DNA of 64,000 nucleotides from CAZEHS01 sp964511875 (GTDB lineage Bacteria > Bacillota > Clostridia > Peptostreptococcales > Acidaminobacteraceae), in the NCBI GenBank assembly GCA_964511875.1, contig CAZEHS010000005.1, positions 1-64,000 on the forward strand, given 5' to 3'. The first letter of the stretch is position 1; every line of letters starts with the position of its first letter. The position numbers and the translations under genes were made by a program. This document shows, one piece after another, positions 43,274 through 51,676 of this stretch. The notes beneath the pieces are model-generated. The model was not told where the DNA came from. It made no database searches and saw only the letters and a list, made by a program, of their open reading frames with translations.

Positions 43274-43795
43274 ATGAAGACATTCAGCGGAAAAGTCCTG
43301 TTCCTGGACCGAAATGATATCAACACCGATGAGATCATCCCTGCAAAATATCTGACAGAAATCACAAAAGAAGCCTTGAAGCCGTATTTGCTTGAGGACT
43401 TGACCCTAGCCTCTTTTAACAAAGAAGACCTGAGCGGCAAGGCAGTGGTCGTAACACGGGCAAATTTCGGCTGCGGATCCTCACGAGAACACGCGCCCTG
43501 GGCTCTGGAAGTTAATGGGATCAACGTGGTCATTGCAGAGAGCTTTGCACGGATTTTCAGACAGAATATGTATAACTGCGGCATGTTCGCCATCGAACTG
43601 CCTAAGGATAAGATTGACAGCCTGTTTGCCAACTATGGAAGTAAAGACACATCCATCTCCATTGATGTGGACAACGACAGGATCATTGTCACCTCCGGCG
43701 ATAAAACGGAATCAATCGACTTTAAAGTCGGCGGCTTTGATAAAACCCTTGTAAAAGAGGGAGGATGGATCGGTTACGCAGATAAGAATTATTAA
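43274..43795 (+). CDS. aconitase-superfamily hydro-lyase, small subunit (LeuD-like)
   Basis: 173 residues from ATG 43274, six bases after GGAGGAAG. Swivel domain with DRNDINTDEIIPAKYLT, FGCGSSREHAPWAL (substrate-recognition loop) and FARIFRQNMYNCG. Starts 16 bases after the large-subunit stop and should form a heterodimer with it. A terminator follows at 43839, so the operon has just these two genes. Confidence 0.92.
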   Translation: MKTFSGKVLFLDRNDINTDEIIPAKYLTEITKEALKPYLLEDLTLASFNKEDLSGKAVVVTRANFGCGSSREHAPWALEVNGINVVIAESFARIFRQNMYNCGMFAIELPKDKIDSLFANYGSKDTSISIDVDNDRIIVTSGDKTESIDFKVGGFDKTLVKEGGWIGYADKNY

Positions 43796-43838
43796 CAGCG
43801 GTCCGTTTGATTAGCTGGAGCATCAATACAAATAAGAA

Positions 43839-43877
43839 GGCCGTGCCATTGGTTGAAATCTGATGGCACGGCCCTTT
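43839..43877 (+). terminator. hairpin terminator
   Basis: GGCCGTGCCAT (43839-43849) pairs with ATGGCACGGCC (43863-43873), then CTTTCTC. Confidence 0.82.
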
Positions 43878-43991
43878 CTCATTGATGAATCTTTCTCTTG
43901 CCACAACATAACAGTTTATGCTAATGTGAACCATCTCATCAGCAAAAAATAAAAGTACAACACGCTTAATTCCATTCCAAAAGGAGAAATC

Positions 43992-45050
43992 ATGCCGATT
44001 CCGGAGAAACTGACCGCCTGGTTTACGACCCACCAGCGAATCCTGCCCTTTCGGGAAAACAAGGACCCTTATCGGATATGGGTTTCCGAGATCATGCTGC
44101 AGCAAACACAGGTGGACACTGTTCTTCCTTATTATGCCCGTTTTCTTAAGGCCTTCCCCAATGTCCAGGCCTTGGCTGAAGCCGACGAGGATACGGTGTT
44201 CAAATTCTGGGAGGGCTTAGGTTACTATTCCAGGGCTCGCAATCTGCTCAGGTGCGCCCGGGTACTGATTGAGCAGCACGACGGCATTTTCCCCACCGAT
44301 ATCACTTCGGCCCTCTTGTTGCCAGGCATCGGTCCATATACCGCAGGAGCGGTTCTCAGCATTGCCTACGACCTTAAGATTCCCGCTGTGGATGGCAATG
44401 TCATGCGTGTAATTTCAAGGCTTTATGGTCTTCAGGATGACATCGCAGCCCTAAGTACCCGGAAGAACATCGAAAGGATGGTGCAGGCGCTCATCCCTGA
44501 CAATGCCGGCGACTTCAATCAGGGATTGATGGAGCTGGGTGCCCTCATCTGTACACCCCAGAACCCTAAATGCGGCCTGTGCCCCCTTTCCGACGAGTGC
44601 ATAGCCATGGCCTGGAACCTCCAGGGGCAGCTGCCGGTTAAAAAGAAGAAATCACCGTCTCCGACACTTCATGTGGCGGCAGGCATTCTCCATCGAAGCG
44701 GATGCTATCTGCTTGTTCGGAATTCAGAAGGCTTGCTTTCAGGTCTTTGGGGCTTTCCGCTCAGCGAAGGGGATACTGCCGAGGATGCCCGAAACAATCT
44801 GCTGAAAACAGTAATAGAGAGATACGGCTATCCGATTGAGCAAATAGAACCATTAGGAACCGCAAAGCATGTGTTTTCACACAAGACATGGAACATCACC
44901 GTTTACCATATAAACGTCGGCTCCGCAGTTAACGACAGTGGGGCTAAGTACACTGAACCGAATGTTGAATCAAAATGGCTCAAAAAAGAAGAAATCGCAG
45001 AGCTTGCGATTTCGACGGCATTTAAAAAGGTGATTAAATTTCTGGAGTAG
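43992..45050 (+). CDS. mutY: A/G-specific adenine glycosylase
   Basis: 352 residues behind AAAAGGAG. Removes adenine opposite 8-oxoguanine. Seen are PYRIWVSEIMLQQTQV (with the catalytic glutamate), the helix-hairpin-helix LLPGIGPYTAGAVLSIAYD with catalytic aspartate at VDGNVMRV, the [4Fe-4S] loop CTPQNPKCGLCPLSDEC (C-x6-C-x2-C-x5-C), and a C-terminal NUDIX-like 8-oxoG recognition domain with LSGLWGFPL. Complete. Its last 17 bases overlap the convergent radical-SAM gene. Confidence 0.96.
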   Translation: MPIPEKLTAWFTTHQRILPFRENKDPYRIWVSEIMLQQTQVDTVLPYYARFLKAFPNVQALAEADEDTVFKFWEGLGYYSRARNLLRCARVLIEQHDGIFPTDITSALLLPGIGPYTAGAVLSIAYDLKIPAVDGNVMRVISRLYGLQDDIAALSTRKNIERMVQALIPDNAGDFNQGLMELGALICTPQNPKCGLCPLSDECIAMAWNLQGQLPVKKKKSPSPTLHVAAGILHRSGCYLLVRNSEGLLSGLWGFPLSEGDTAEDARNNLLKTVIERYGYPIEQIEPLGTAKHVFSHKTWNITVYHINVGSAVNDSGAKYTEPNVESKWLKKEEIAELAISTAFKKVIKFLE

Positions 45051-46359
45051 ATGTCCCGTCTGTAGTCCTCCTGAATATTTCCATTGTGCGATCGATTTCC
45101 TTCCTGAGCCATTTTTCATCAAATTCTGACGCATAGACAAAACGGATGTCGCTGGACTTTTCCCAGTCTGCCTTTAAATCCAGCCCAACCACTCTTTCAA
45201 ACAATGCCGATCCTGGCAAGGGGAAAGGTACGTTGAAAAAAACCTCATCCAGGTGCAGGTTTAACGAATGCCTTAACGTAGCTTGTATCGTCTCCACAGT
45301 TTCTCCTGGATACCCTACGATGAAGAAGCCTGATGTCTTGATCCCCTCACTCGCAAACAGTGCCACAGCATCAATTCCATTTTGAACAGTGGTGTTCTTA
45401 TTCATCAGCCTGAGAACATCATCACTGCCGCTCTCAAGACCGAAATAGACCTTCACACACCCGGCCTGTTTCATCAAAGCAACTGTTTTGCAGTTTATTC
45501 CTGTAGTCCTTGAAAGGCAGGACCATGAGATATCAATGCCCCTCCGGATCTTCTCCCTACAGAATTCTTCAAGAAATTCAATATCCAAAGTGAAGGAATC
45601 ATCGGCAATCCATAGCTGATCATACCCCAACGACTGAATCTCCTGGATTTCCAGGAATACGCCTTCCAAATCCGGCAGACGGAAAACACTGCCCCAAACG
45701 GGCTTGGAGCAAAAATCGCATGCGAACGGACAGCCCCGTGTGATCATAATGGTTGTAGGGCGAATCCCTTCAGAATCCATCCAGAACGACTGATATTTCC
45801 GGTGATCAATCCCCGAACGCTCCGGCGGCGGCAACGAGCTGAGTAAAGTCGCAGGGTGATGAATCGGTTGACTGGCAACGAATGCGCCTTCCCTCTCCAT
45901 CATGATCCCTGGGTAATCCTGGGGATTCAGGTTTTTGATAAATTGGCCCTTATCCTCTTCGTTGAACCACTCAAGACAGAACTGAGGGAATATGCCGTCT
46001 CCTTCCCCCCTGAAAACCACCTGGAACTCTGGGAAAAAGTGTTCCGGGTACACTGTCGGCAGGGGGCCTCCGGTCATGAAAAGCGTCTCAGGAAGCCTTT
46101 CCCGGAGGGCTTTAGCCAGGTTAAAACCACTGCGGCTAGTGGATATCATGATTGATATCCCGATAATCCCAGGATTAAGGGATACGACATGGTCCACAAC
46201 GTTATCAAAGGTCTCAAACGTACAATCAACCAGCGTGACCGGAACTGATAGCTCTCGCAGCTGACTCCCCAGATAGCTGATGCCGAGGGGTTGGAACAGC
46301 TTTTCCACCGGATCGTTTTCATAAAAATAGGGATAAATCAGTACGACACATTTATTCAT
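45034..46359 (-). CDS. B12-binding-domain radical SAM protein
   Basis: 441 residues. N-terminal cobalamin-binding-type domain (LGISYLGSQLRELSVPVTLVDC ... GISIMISTSRSGFNLAKALRERLP) followed by a radical SAM domain with the cluster motif RGCPFACDFCSKPVWG and ESGSDDVLRLMNKNTT. Such enzymes do methylations, ring changes or thiolations on unreactive carbons. The canonical DxHxxG B12 motif is not evident, so cobalamin may not be bound in the usual way. Its ATG overlaps the stop of the upstream unknown gene by four bases (ATGA), so the two are coupled and probably share a product. Confidence 0.88.
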   Translation of the reverse strand: MNKCVVLIYPYFYENDPVEKLFQPLGISYLGSQLRELSVPVTLVDCTFETFDNVVDHVVSLNPGIIGISIMISTSRSGFNLAKALRERLPETLFMTGGPLPTVYPEHFFPEFQVVFRGEGDGIFPQFCLEWFNEEDKGQFIKNLNPQDYPGIMMEREGAFVASQPIHHPATLLSSLPPPERSGIDHRKYQSFWMDSEGIRPTTIMITRGCPFACDFCSKPVWGSVFRLPDLEGVFLEIQEIQSLGYDQLWIADDSFTLDIEFLEEFCREKIRRGIDISWSCLSRTTGINCKTVALMKQAGCVKVYFGLESGSDDVLRLMNKNTTVQNGIDAVALFASEGIKTSGFFIVGYPGETVETIQATLRHSLNLHLDEVFFNVPFPLPGSALFERVVGLDLKADWEKSSDIRFVYASEFDEKWLRKEIDRTMEIFRRTTDGTSTPEI

Positions 46360-47231
46360 TGGATTGCAGCCTCATCAGATTGACTTGTCAGACATATGGT
46401 ATAGGTGCATATGATTTCCTGAACACTTGGGGTTTCAGTAATGACCTCGATAGTATATCCGGCCCAACACAGACTATCACTTTTCTCCCGGCCCCAAAAC
46501 AGCTTCCAGGAGCTGCTTCCTGTCACAGCAATATCCCTGATGGAGAATAACAACTTCAGGTTTTCCGAATAGAGGGCTGGAATGGATTTCTGATCCGTCA
46601 GTGCTTGCCAGGAAGGCGGAGGATCAGTAACCCGCCCCTCACGCCACCCTTTTCCAAACCAATCTGCCCCCAGTTCATTCATAAGACAAACGGTGCTCCC
46701 TACTTCAATATCACGAATGACACAGCGGACATCCACACCGGAGTCGTGCACCCTGTAATCAAAGAGGATTACCCCTTTGGGGGATACGCTTTCAAAATGA
46801 TTCTTCACACAGAACAGCCTGCGAATTGCACCTGCACACATAAGTAGTAACCGCTGAGCCGTTGGGAGCCGTTGGAATGTTCCTGTGATGCTATTCCAAA
46901 ACCTGGTCAATCCCTTAAAAAACACCGGCCCCATAGATGCAAAGAGCACCGTATCCACCGAAAAAACGCTGTTGCATTCTCCCGGTTCATGAAAGACTTC
47001 TCGGCAAAAATACATCAAACCCTTTCTTTTCACCGCTGCAGTTCCAATACCCATACCCTCCTGTGTCAGGCTCTGGGAGCCTACCCTTACCTGAAGCCCC
47101 CGGGCCAGTCCCAGGGAGAGGCCGAACCCCCGGGAATTGTCGTCCATAAAGTAGCACAGTGGTGAATGTATGGACTTCAAATCCCTATGAACTTGCGTTT
47201 CATGGCGGGCTCTAATGGTCTGTTGCTGCAT
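46356..47231 (-). CDS. unknown protein coupled to a radical SAM enzyme
   Basis: 291 residues from ATG 47229-47231, seven bases after AAGGAG; the frame stays open upstream but without a ribosome site and through the thiolase terminator region. Beta-rich with many glycines and aromatics (DDNSRGFGLSLGLARGLQVRVGSQ; VSPKGVILFDYRVHDSG; WKLFWGREKSDSLCWAGYTIEV). No signal peptide or clear membrane segment, apart from a hydrophobic stretch around AQRLLLMCAGAIRRLF. I do not recognise it. It precedes and overlaps the radical-SAM gene, so it may be that enzyme's substrate, partner or the next step. Confidence 0.7.
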   Translation of the reverse strand: MQQQTIRARHETQVHRDLKSIHSPLCYFMDDNSRGFGLSLGLARGLQVRVGSQSLTQEGMGIGTAAVKRKGLMYFCREVFHEPGECNSVFSVDTVLFASMGPVFFKGLTRFWNSITGTFQRLPTAQRLLLMCAGAIRRLFCVKNHFESVSPKGVILFDYRVHDSGVDVRCVIRDIEVGSTVCLMNELGADWFGKGWREGRVTDPPPSWQALTDQKSIPALYSENLKLLFSIRDIAVTGSSSWKLFWGREKSDSLCWAGYTIEVITETPSVQEIICTYTICLTSQSDEAAIQ

Positions 47232-47370
47232 ACCTGTACTCCTTCTGAGTAAATGCACATGAGGATTGGGCTCATTGAGACAGCCACTACGGCTGCTCCT
47301 CCGGTTTAGAACACTTGATTTATACCCATAAAATCCAAAATTATTTGTATCTGGGTGATTACTAATCATC

Positions 47371-47415
47371 AAAAAAAGATTGAGACACCCAAACGAGGGC
47401 ATCTCAATCTTTTTT
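47371..47415 (-). terminator. hairpin terminator after the thiolase
   Basis: AAAAAAAGATTGAGA (47371-47385) pairs with TCTCAATCTTTTTT (47402-47415), with an inner CACCC/GGG pairing. Confidence 0.85.
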
Positions 47416-47434
47416 AGTAACAGCCTGATAACTT

Positions 47435-48589
47435 TTACAAACACATCTCTATAATCCCGGCAGCACCCATTCCCCCACCGATGCACATGGTCACCAGACC
47501 ATACCTGCCACCGGTGGATTCCAGATAATTCATTGCCTTACAGGCCAGAACTGCGCCTGTAGCCCCCAAGGGATGGCCTAGGGCAAGCGCACCACCCCTT
47601 GGATTCACTTTGCTCAGGTCCAATCCCAGTGCATCGATGGACACAAGGGCTTGCGAGGCAAAGGCTTCATTGATTTCGACGACGTCCATCTGATCGATGG
47701 AAAGACCCGCTTTGTCCATGACTTTCTTGATGGCATGGACTGGACCCATTCCCATATAGGCAGGGTCCAGTCCCGCAACAGCATAAGAGATGAAACGGGC
47801 GATAGGCCGGATGCCCAGTTCATTGGCCTTCGACTCGGACATCAGTACGACAAAGCTGGCACCGTCACTTCTTTGGGAGGAAGTTGCCGCTGTTACGAGG
47901 CCATCGGGTTTGAAGCAGGGCTTCAGTGTGGCCAGTTTTTCCAGGCTAGTGCCCCTGCGATAACATTCATCCCGTTCAAATGAAACTTCAACCCCATCCG
48001 GATCATGCCCCGTGACAGGAATGATCTCTTTGTCGAAGATGCCGTTTTCGACGGCATCGGCGGCCTTTGCATGGCTTTCAACTGCCATCTGCTCCATCCG
48101 TTCACGGGTTACCTGATAAAGCTCGGCTACATTCTCGGCTGTGATGCCCATGGGAATGTATGCCTCGGTGTTGTCTAGCAGCCAGGAGTTCAAATGCTCA
48201 GGTGAAGCGGATATAACCGGACTTGTCATGGACTCCACGCCCCCTGCAACAACAATATCCTGCATTCCTGCCATGATCATGGAAGCCCCCATGGCGATGC
48301 TCTGAAGTCCGGATGAACAGAACCGGTTCACCGTTTGTGCAGACACTTCATCGGGAAGTCCCGCGCGAAGAACGATATTTCTTGCGGGATTGAGCCCCAT
48401 CTGTCCCTCAGGGATTGCGCAACCGACAATCACATCGTCGATATCAATGGGATTCAATTGGGGAACTCTATTCAAAACGCCTTTTAAGACCTCTGCGCCG
48501 AAATCAACCGGATTCTGTCTTGCCAGGGCGCCTTTATTGGCTTTGGCAATGGCAGACCGACCATAGGCTACGATTACGCATTTTTCCAT
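47435..48589 (-). CDS. acetyl-CoA C-acyltransferase (thiolase)
   Basis: 384 residues from ATG 48587-48589, eight bases after GGAGG. Catalytic nucleophile in NRFCSSGLQSIAMG (Cys about 90), NEAFASQALVS, the histidine in GGALALGHPLGATGA and the second cysteine in CIGGGMGAAGI. NRFCSSGL is the pattern of FadA-type degradative thiolases rather than the NKVCGSG of biosynthetic ones, so it probably cleaves 3-ketoacyl-CoA or makes and breaks acetoacetyl-CoA. It is monocistronic and divergent from a LysR gene, on the edge of the catabolic island. Confidence 0.92.
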   Translation of the reverse strand: MEKCVIVAYGRSAIAKANKGALARQNPVDFGAEVLKGVLNRVPQLNPIDIDDVIVGCAIPEGQMGLNPARNIVLRAGLPDEVSAQTVNRFCSSGLQSIAMGASMIMAGMQDIVVAGGVESMTSPVISASPEHLNSWLLDNTEAYIPMGITAENVAELYQVTRERMEQMAVESHAKAADAVENGIFDKEIIPVTGHDPDGVEVSFERDECYRRGTSLEKLATLKPCFKPDGLVTAATSSQRSDGASFVVLMSESKANELGIRPIARFISYAVAGLDPAYMGMGPVHAIKKVMDKAGLSIDQMDVVEINEAFASQALVSIDALGLDLSKVNPRGGALALGHPLGATGAVLACKAMNYLESTGGRYGLVTMCIGGGMGAAGIIEMCL

Positions 48590-48722
48590 GATTCCATCCT
48601 CCTTCAATTATTTTGTCGTTTTTGATGTGATATCTTTCATTAATAGTCTTTGCAATAGGTTTGGTTAAATATCTATGATAAAATTGAAATGACTGAATTA
48701 CTACTCAGGAAGGATGTTCATC

Positions 48723-49622
48723 ATGGATATCGAAACACTGCGTTATTTTCAATACATTGCCAAGTACAAGAATGTAACCAAAGCCGCCAGCCATTTTTAT
48801 ATCAGCCAGTCCACACTGAGCCGTCAAATGATGGCACTGGAAAAGGAACTGGGAGTTACTCTTTTTATCCGAAACAACAAGCAGTTGGAATTGACACCCA
48901 CCGGCCAGGTATTCAGTAAGGAATGCGACCTGCTGATCCACCACTTGGAAGTCGTTATCGACAAGACCCAGTCGGCCGGCAGAGGCGAATCAGGTGTTTT
49001 ACGGATCGTATCACCGGGAAACCTGACACCGGTTCTTCCTCAATCCCTTAACCTGTTTAAACAGGAACATCCGGATACGCAGTTTGTCGTTGAATCATAT
49101 AATTTCGATGAAATTACCAGCGCAATCCTCTATGACATCTATGATGTCGGCTTCACATATGAATTCGCCAGTCAGGAAAATGAGAAAATTGCCAGCATCC
49201 CAATCGGAACCGATGACTTTTCCCTGGTAGTTTCATCCCAGATTGTCGGAGAGCCATCGAAGGAAGCCGTCGCTGATGTGGTTCGAACGCTCCCCTTGAT
49301 CCTTCCCGGCTATATCGAGCCACCGTTCATCAAGTTTGTGATGGTTGAACTGCAAAACCTAACAGGTGCCAAGATTAAGAACATCCTTCATGTGAATACC
49401 ACGGATTCGGTGATGCTTCAAGTTTCGTTGGGGTTGGGTTATAGCATTGTTCCCACCTCGATCACCCGGACCAAGACGGATGACGAACAGATCACTTATT
49501 TTCCATTAAGCGATTTTTCCGCTAAAGGTAAGATAATCATGCTTTACAAGAAAGACAATTCTTCAAAGCTTGTTGCGGGCTTTATCGAGACTGTGAATAT
49601 CCTGGCACACTCTCAAAGTTAG
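48723..49622 (+). CDS. LysR-family regulator of the catabolic island
   Basis: 299 residues from ATG 48723 (the ATG nine bases before lies on top of the ribosome site AGGAAGG). N-terminal helix-turn-helix (MDIETLRYFQYIAKYKNVTKAASHFYISQSTLSRQMMALEKELGVTLF) and an effector domain with SLGLGYSIVPTSI. Divergent from the thiolase gene and beside Ptb. It is the only regulator found in the island, and hence the prime candidate to bind the shared box at 53951 and 58664; that link is inference. Confidence 0.9.
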   Translation: MDIETLRYFQYIAKYKNVTKAASHFYISQSTLSRQMMALEKELGVTLFIRNNKQLELTPTGQVFSKECDLLIHHLEVVIDKTQSAGRGESGVLRIVSPGNLTPVLPQSLNLFKQEHPDTQFVVESYNFDEITSAILYDIYDVGFTYEFASQENEKIASIPIGTDDFSLVVSSQIVGEPSKEAVADVVRTLPLILPGYIEPPFIKFVMVELQNLTGAKIKNILHVNTTDSVMLQVSLGLGYSIVPTSITRTKTDDEQITYFPLSDFSAKGKIIMLYKKDNSSKLVAGFIETVNILAHSQS

Positions 49623-49626
49623 TCTT

Positions 49627-49740
49627 GTCATTGCGAGCGTAGCGCGGCAATCTCTCCCTGAATTCATGCATTTTTTTGACAACACTCTACAAATGAGCCC
49701 AAGGGAGAGATTGCCGCGTCGCTGCGCTTCTCGCAATGAC
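49627..49740. repeat. GTCATTGCGAG palindromic repeat, copy A
   Basis: Left arm 49627-49659 (GTCATTGCGAGCGTAGCGCG ... CTCTCCCT) and right arm 49702-49740 are inverted copies. 114 bp, ending 12 bp before the ptb stop. No open frame. It resembles the non-coding palindromic elements seen in many bacteria. Confidence 0.9.
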
Positions 49741-49751
49741 AAAAAGTGCTC

Positions 49752-50669
49752 TTAAGCTTCCGCACCGCCGCTCAGCAGACTGCACAGCAGGATAGAATAG
49801 AGCTTTTCCTTCATGCTGGCACTGCGTGATGTCAACGCAATTGGCACATTAGCTCCGATCAGGCAGCCTGCCAGGATATTGTCTGCGTCGGCATTCCAAA
49901 TCTTGCTCATCACATTGCCTGTTACCATCTGGGGCACCAGCAGCATATCCACCTCTCCCGCGTAGGGGGAGGTATATCCTTTGATCTCAGCGGATTCCTT
50001 TCTGGTTGCAAGATCATATGAGATGGGCCCGACAACGGCTCCCTGTCCAAAGGCCCCCTTTTCAGCCATAGCTTGAAGTTCTGCAGCTTCAACGGTTTCC
50101 GGCATTTTGGGATTGACGGTTTCAACCGCACATAAAGCGCCGACGATGGGGGTTTCATAGCCCAGCCTTCGCAGAGCCGCCATCCCTGCGCTCACGATTT
50201 TCACCTTGTCATCCAAAGTGGGATATGGAATCACTGCACAGTCACTGAGAGCCAGGAGCTTATGATAGCCCTTGATCTGCATGAGACCGAAATGTGTGAC
50301 AAAGCCGTTATCATTCAAGCCGGTTTCCTTATTCAAAATCGGTTTCAGCAAATCCCTGGTTTCAAGCTTCCCCTTCAGGATAAAATCCCCCCGTCCTTTA
50401 CGGATCAGCTGCACCGCAATCTCTGACGGGTTAGTGCCGGATTCGCAGTGGACGATTTCATAAGCCTCGTTTTCAAAACCCAGTTTCTGTATCATTTCCA
50501 GGGTCTGATCCTTATCTCCGACGAGAACAGGAGTCACATAGCCCTTTTTTTGTGCCAAAAACACCGCTTCCAAAGCATGTTCATCTACGGAACCCGCTAC
50601 AACAATCCGCTTTTTAGCTGCATTTGGATCAAGCCGCGCTGCTTTAAGTGCTTCGTAGTCTTTATACAT
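49752..50669 (-). CDS. ptb: phosphate butyryltransferase-type phosphotransacylase
   Basis: 305 residues, ATG seven bases after AGAGGGG. Converts an acyl-CoA (butyryl-CoA or similar) and phosphate to acyl phosphate. Conserved segments: DFILKGKLETRDLLKPILNKETGL, VVGPISYDLATRKES, VDMLLVPQMVTGN, and IGANVPIALTSRSASMKEK. The length (about 300) and TSRSASMKEK end fit Ptb rather than Pta. Last gene of the crotonase - buk - BKACE - ptb operon, 15 bases after BKACE; with Buk it makes ATP and a carboxylic acid. Confidence 0.92.
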   Translation of the reverse strand: MYKDYEALKAARLDPNAAKKRIVVAGSVDEHALEAVFLAQKKGYVTPVLVGDKDQTLEMIQKLGFENEAYEIVHCESGTNPSEIAVQLIRKGRGDFILKGKLETRDLLKPILNKETGLNDNGFVTHFGLMQIKGYHKLLALSDCAVIPYPTLDDKVKIVSAGMAALRRLGYETPIVGALCAVETVNPKMPETVEAAELQAMAEKGAFGQGAVVGPISYDLATRKESAEIKGYTSPYAGEVDMLLVPQMVTGNVMSKIWNADADNILAGCLIGANVPIALTSRSASMKEKLYSILLCSLLSGGAEA

Positions 50670-50684
50670 CTTGAACGCCCCTCT

Positions 50685-51512
50685 TTAAATACTCAGGATT
50701 TGTCTGGCTTCAGCAGGTGTTGCCGCTTCTTTGCCGAATTCGCGGACAACCCGTACAGCCCGTTCTACCAAACTCACATTCGTTGCAAGGACCCCCTTGC
50801 TGAAGAACACGTTGTCTTCCAGACCTACTCGGATATGGCCGCCCAGTGCCAGTGTTGTGTACATGATGGGCAAATGGTTCTTTCCGAGGCCAAAGGCGGA
50901 CCATGTTGAATTTGCAGGGAGCATTTCGTGAAGGAACTGCAGGTTTTTGACGGACGCTTCCATGCCGCCCATTACCCCAAGCACGAACTGATAGTGGTAA
51001 GGGGCTTCCAGCACGCCCTTTTTTGCATAGTATTTAACAACTTCCATGAAGCCCGAATCAAAGATTTCAAATTCCGGCTTGATTTTGTGTTCCTTCATGG
51101 CAAGACCCAATGGCTCCAGGAATTGCGGGGAGTTATCAAAGATTCCGAAGGGCATCCAGTTGAAGGAACCCGCGTCGAAGGAGGCCATTTCCGGATTCAC
51201 ATATGGAAGATGGGCCATTCGGTCTTCGTAGGTTGCGCGGCTGTCACCGGAGGTGGTGCAGTTGATGACCACATCGCAGTCTTTTTTTGCCTTGATCAGC
51301 TCAATGGTCTTCTTGAACTTCTCCTTATCCATGGTGCCGAGCCCTTTATCGTCTCTCATATGCAGATGCACCACTGCGGCACCGGCCAGCCAGCACTGAT
51401 AAGCGTCTTCTGCAATTTCTGCAGGTGTCAGGGGGATATTGGGATTCATATCTTTGGGCGTCATTGCCCCGGTCAGTGCAGCGGTGATTATTACCTTATT
51501 ATCCAGTCCCAT
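50685..51512 (-). CDS. BKACE-family beta-keto acid cleavage enzyme (DUF849)
   Basis: 275 residues behind AAGGAGG. Family reaction: beta-keto acid + acetyl-CoA to acetoacetate + a new acyl-CoA, as by Kce in lysine fermentation. TIM-barrel zinc enzyme. Seen are KVIITAALTGAMTP, AGAAVVHLHMRD (zinc histidines), INCTTSGDSRATYEDRM, and HIRVGLEDNVFFSKG. Which beta-keto acid it takes cannot be read from the sequence: candidates are 3-keto-5-aminohexanoate, triacetate-type acids, or others. No lysine-fermentation neighbours (kamA, kdd, kal) are here; a crotonase, thiolase, Ptb and Buk are, so another substrate is likely. Confidence 0.93.
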   Translation of the reverse strand: MGLDNKVIITAALTGAMTPKDMNPNIPLTPAEIAEDAYQCWLAGAAVVHLHMRDDKGLGTMDKEKFKKTIELIKAKKDCDVVINCTTSGDSRATYEDRMAHLPYVNPEMASFDAGSFNWMPFGIFDNSPQFLEPLGLAMKEHKIKPEFEIFDSGFMEVVKYYAKKGVLEAPYHYQFVLGVMGGMEASVKNLQFLHEMLPANSTWSAFGLGKNHLPIMYTTLALGGHIRVGLEDNVFFSKGVLATNVSLVERAVRVVREFGKEAATPAEARQILSI

Positions 51513-51569
51513 TTGGAGACCTCCTTATTGTTCCTATAATGACGTGTCTATTCTACCTGAATAAGTGGT

Positions 51570-51659
51570 TTTTAACGCTGAACACTCTGAAAACGCTGAA
51601 AAGGTATGTTGAAAAATGAGTCAGATTTCTCAGCGTGTTCGGTGTCTTCAGCGTTAAAA
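51570..51659. repeat. inverted repeat element between BKACE and buk
   Basis: Left arm 51574-51599 begins AACGCTGAACACTCTGAA; right arm 51630-51655 is its inverted copy with 22 of 26 bases matching, and flanking TTTT/AAAA extend it. Each arm contains ACGCTGA twice. No open frame. Its mRNA would form a long hairpin between the two cistrons. Confidence 0.82.
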
Positions 51660-51676
51660 TTCAATGTTAACAGCGA

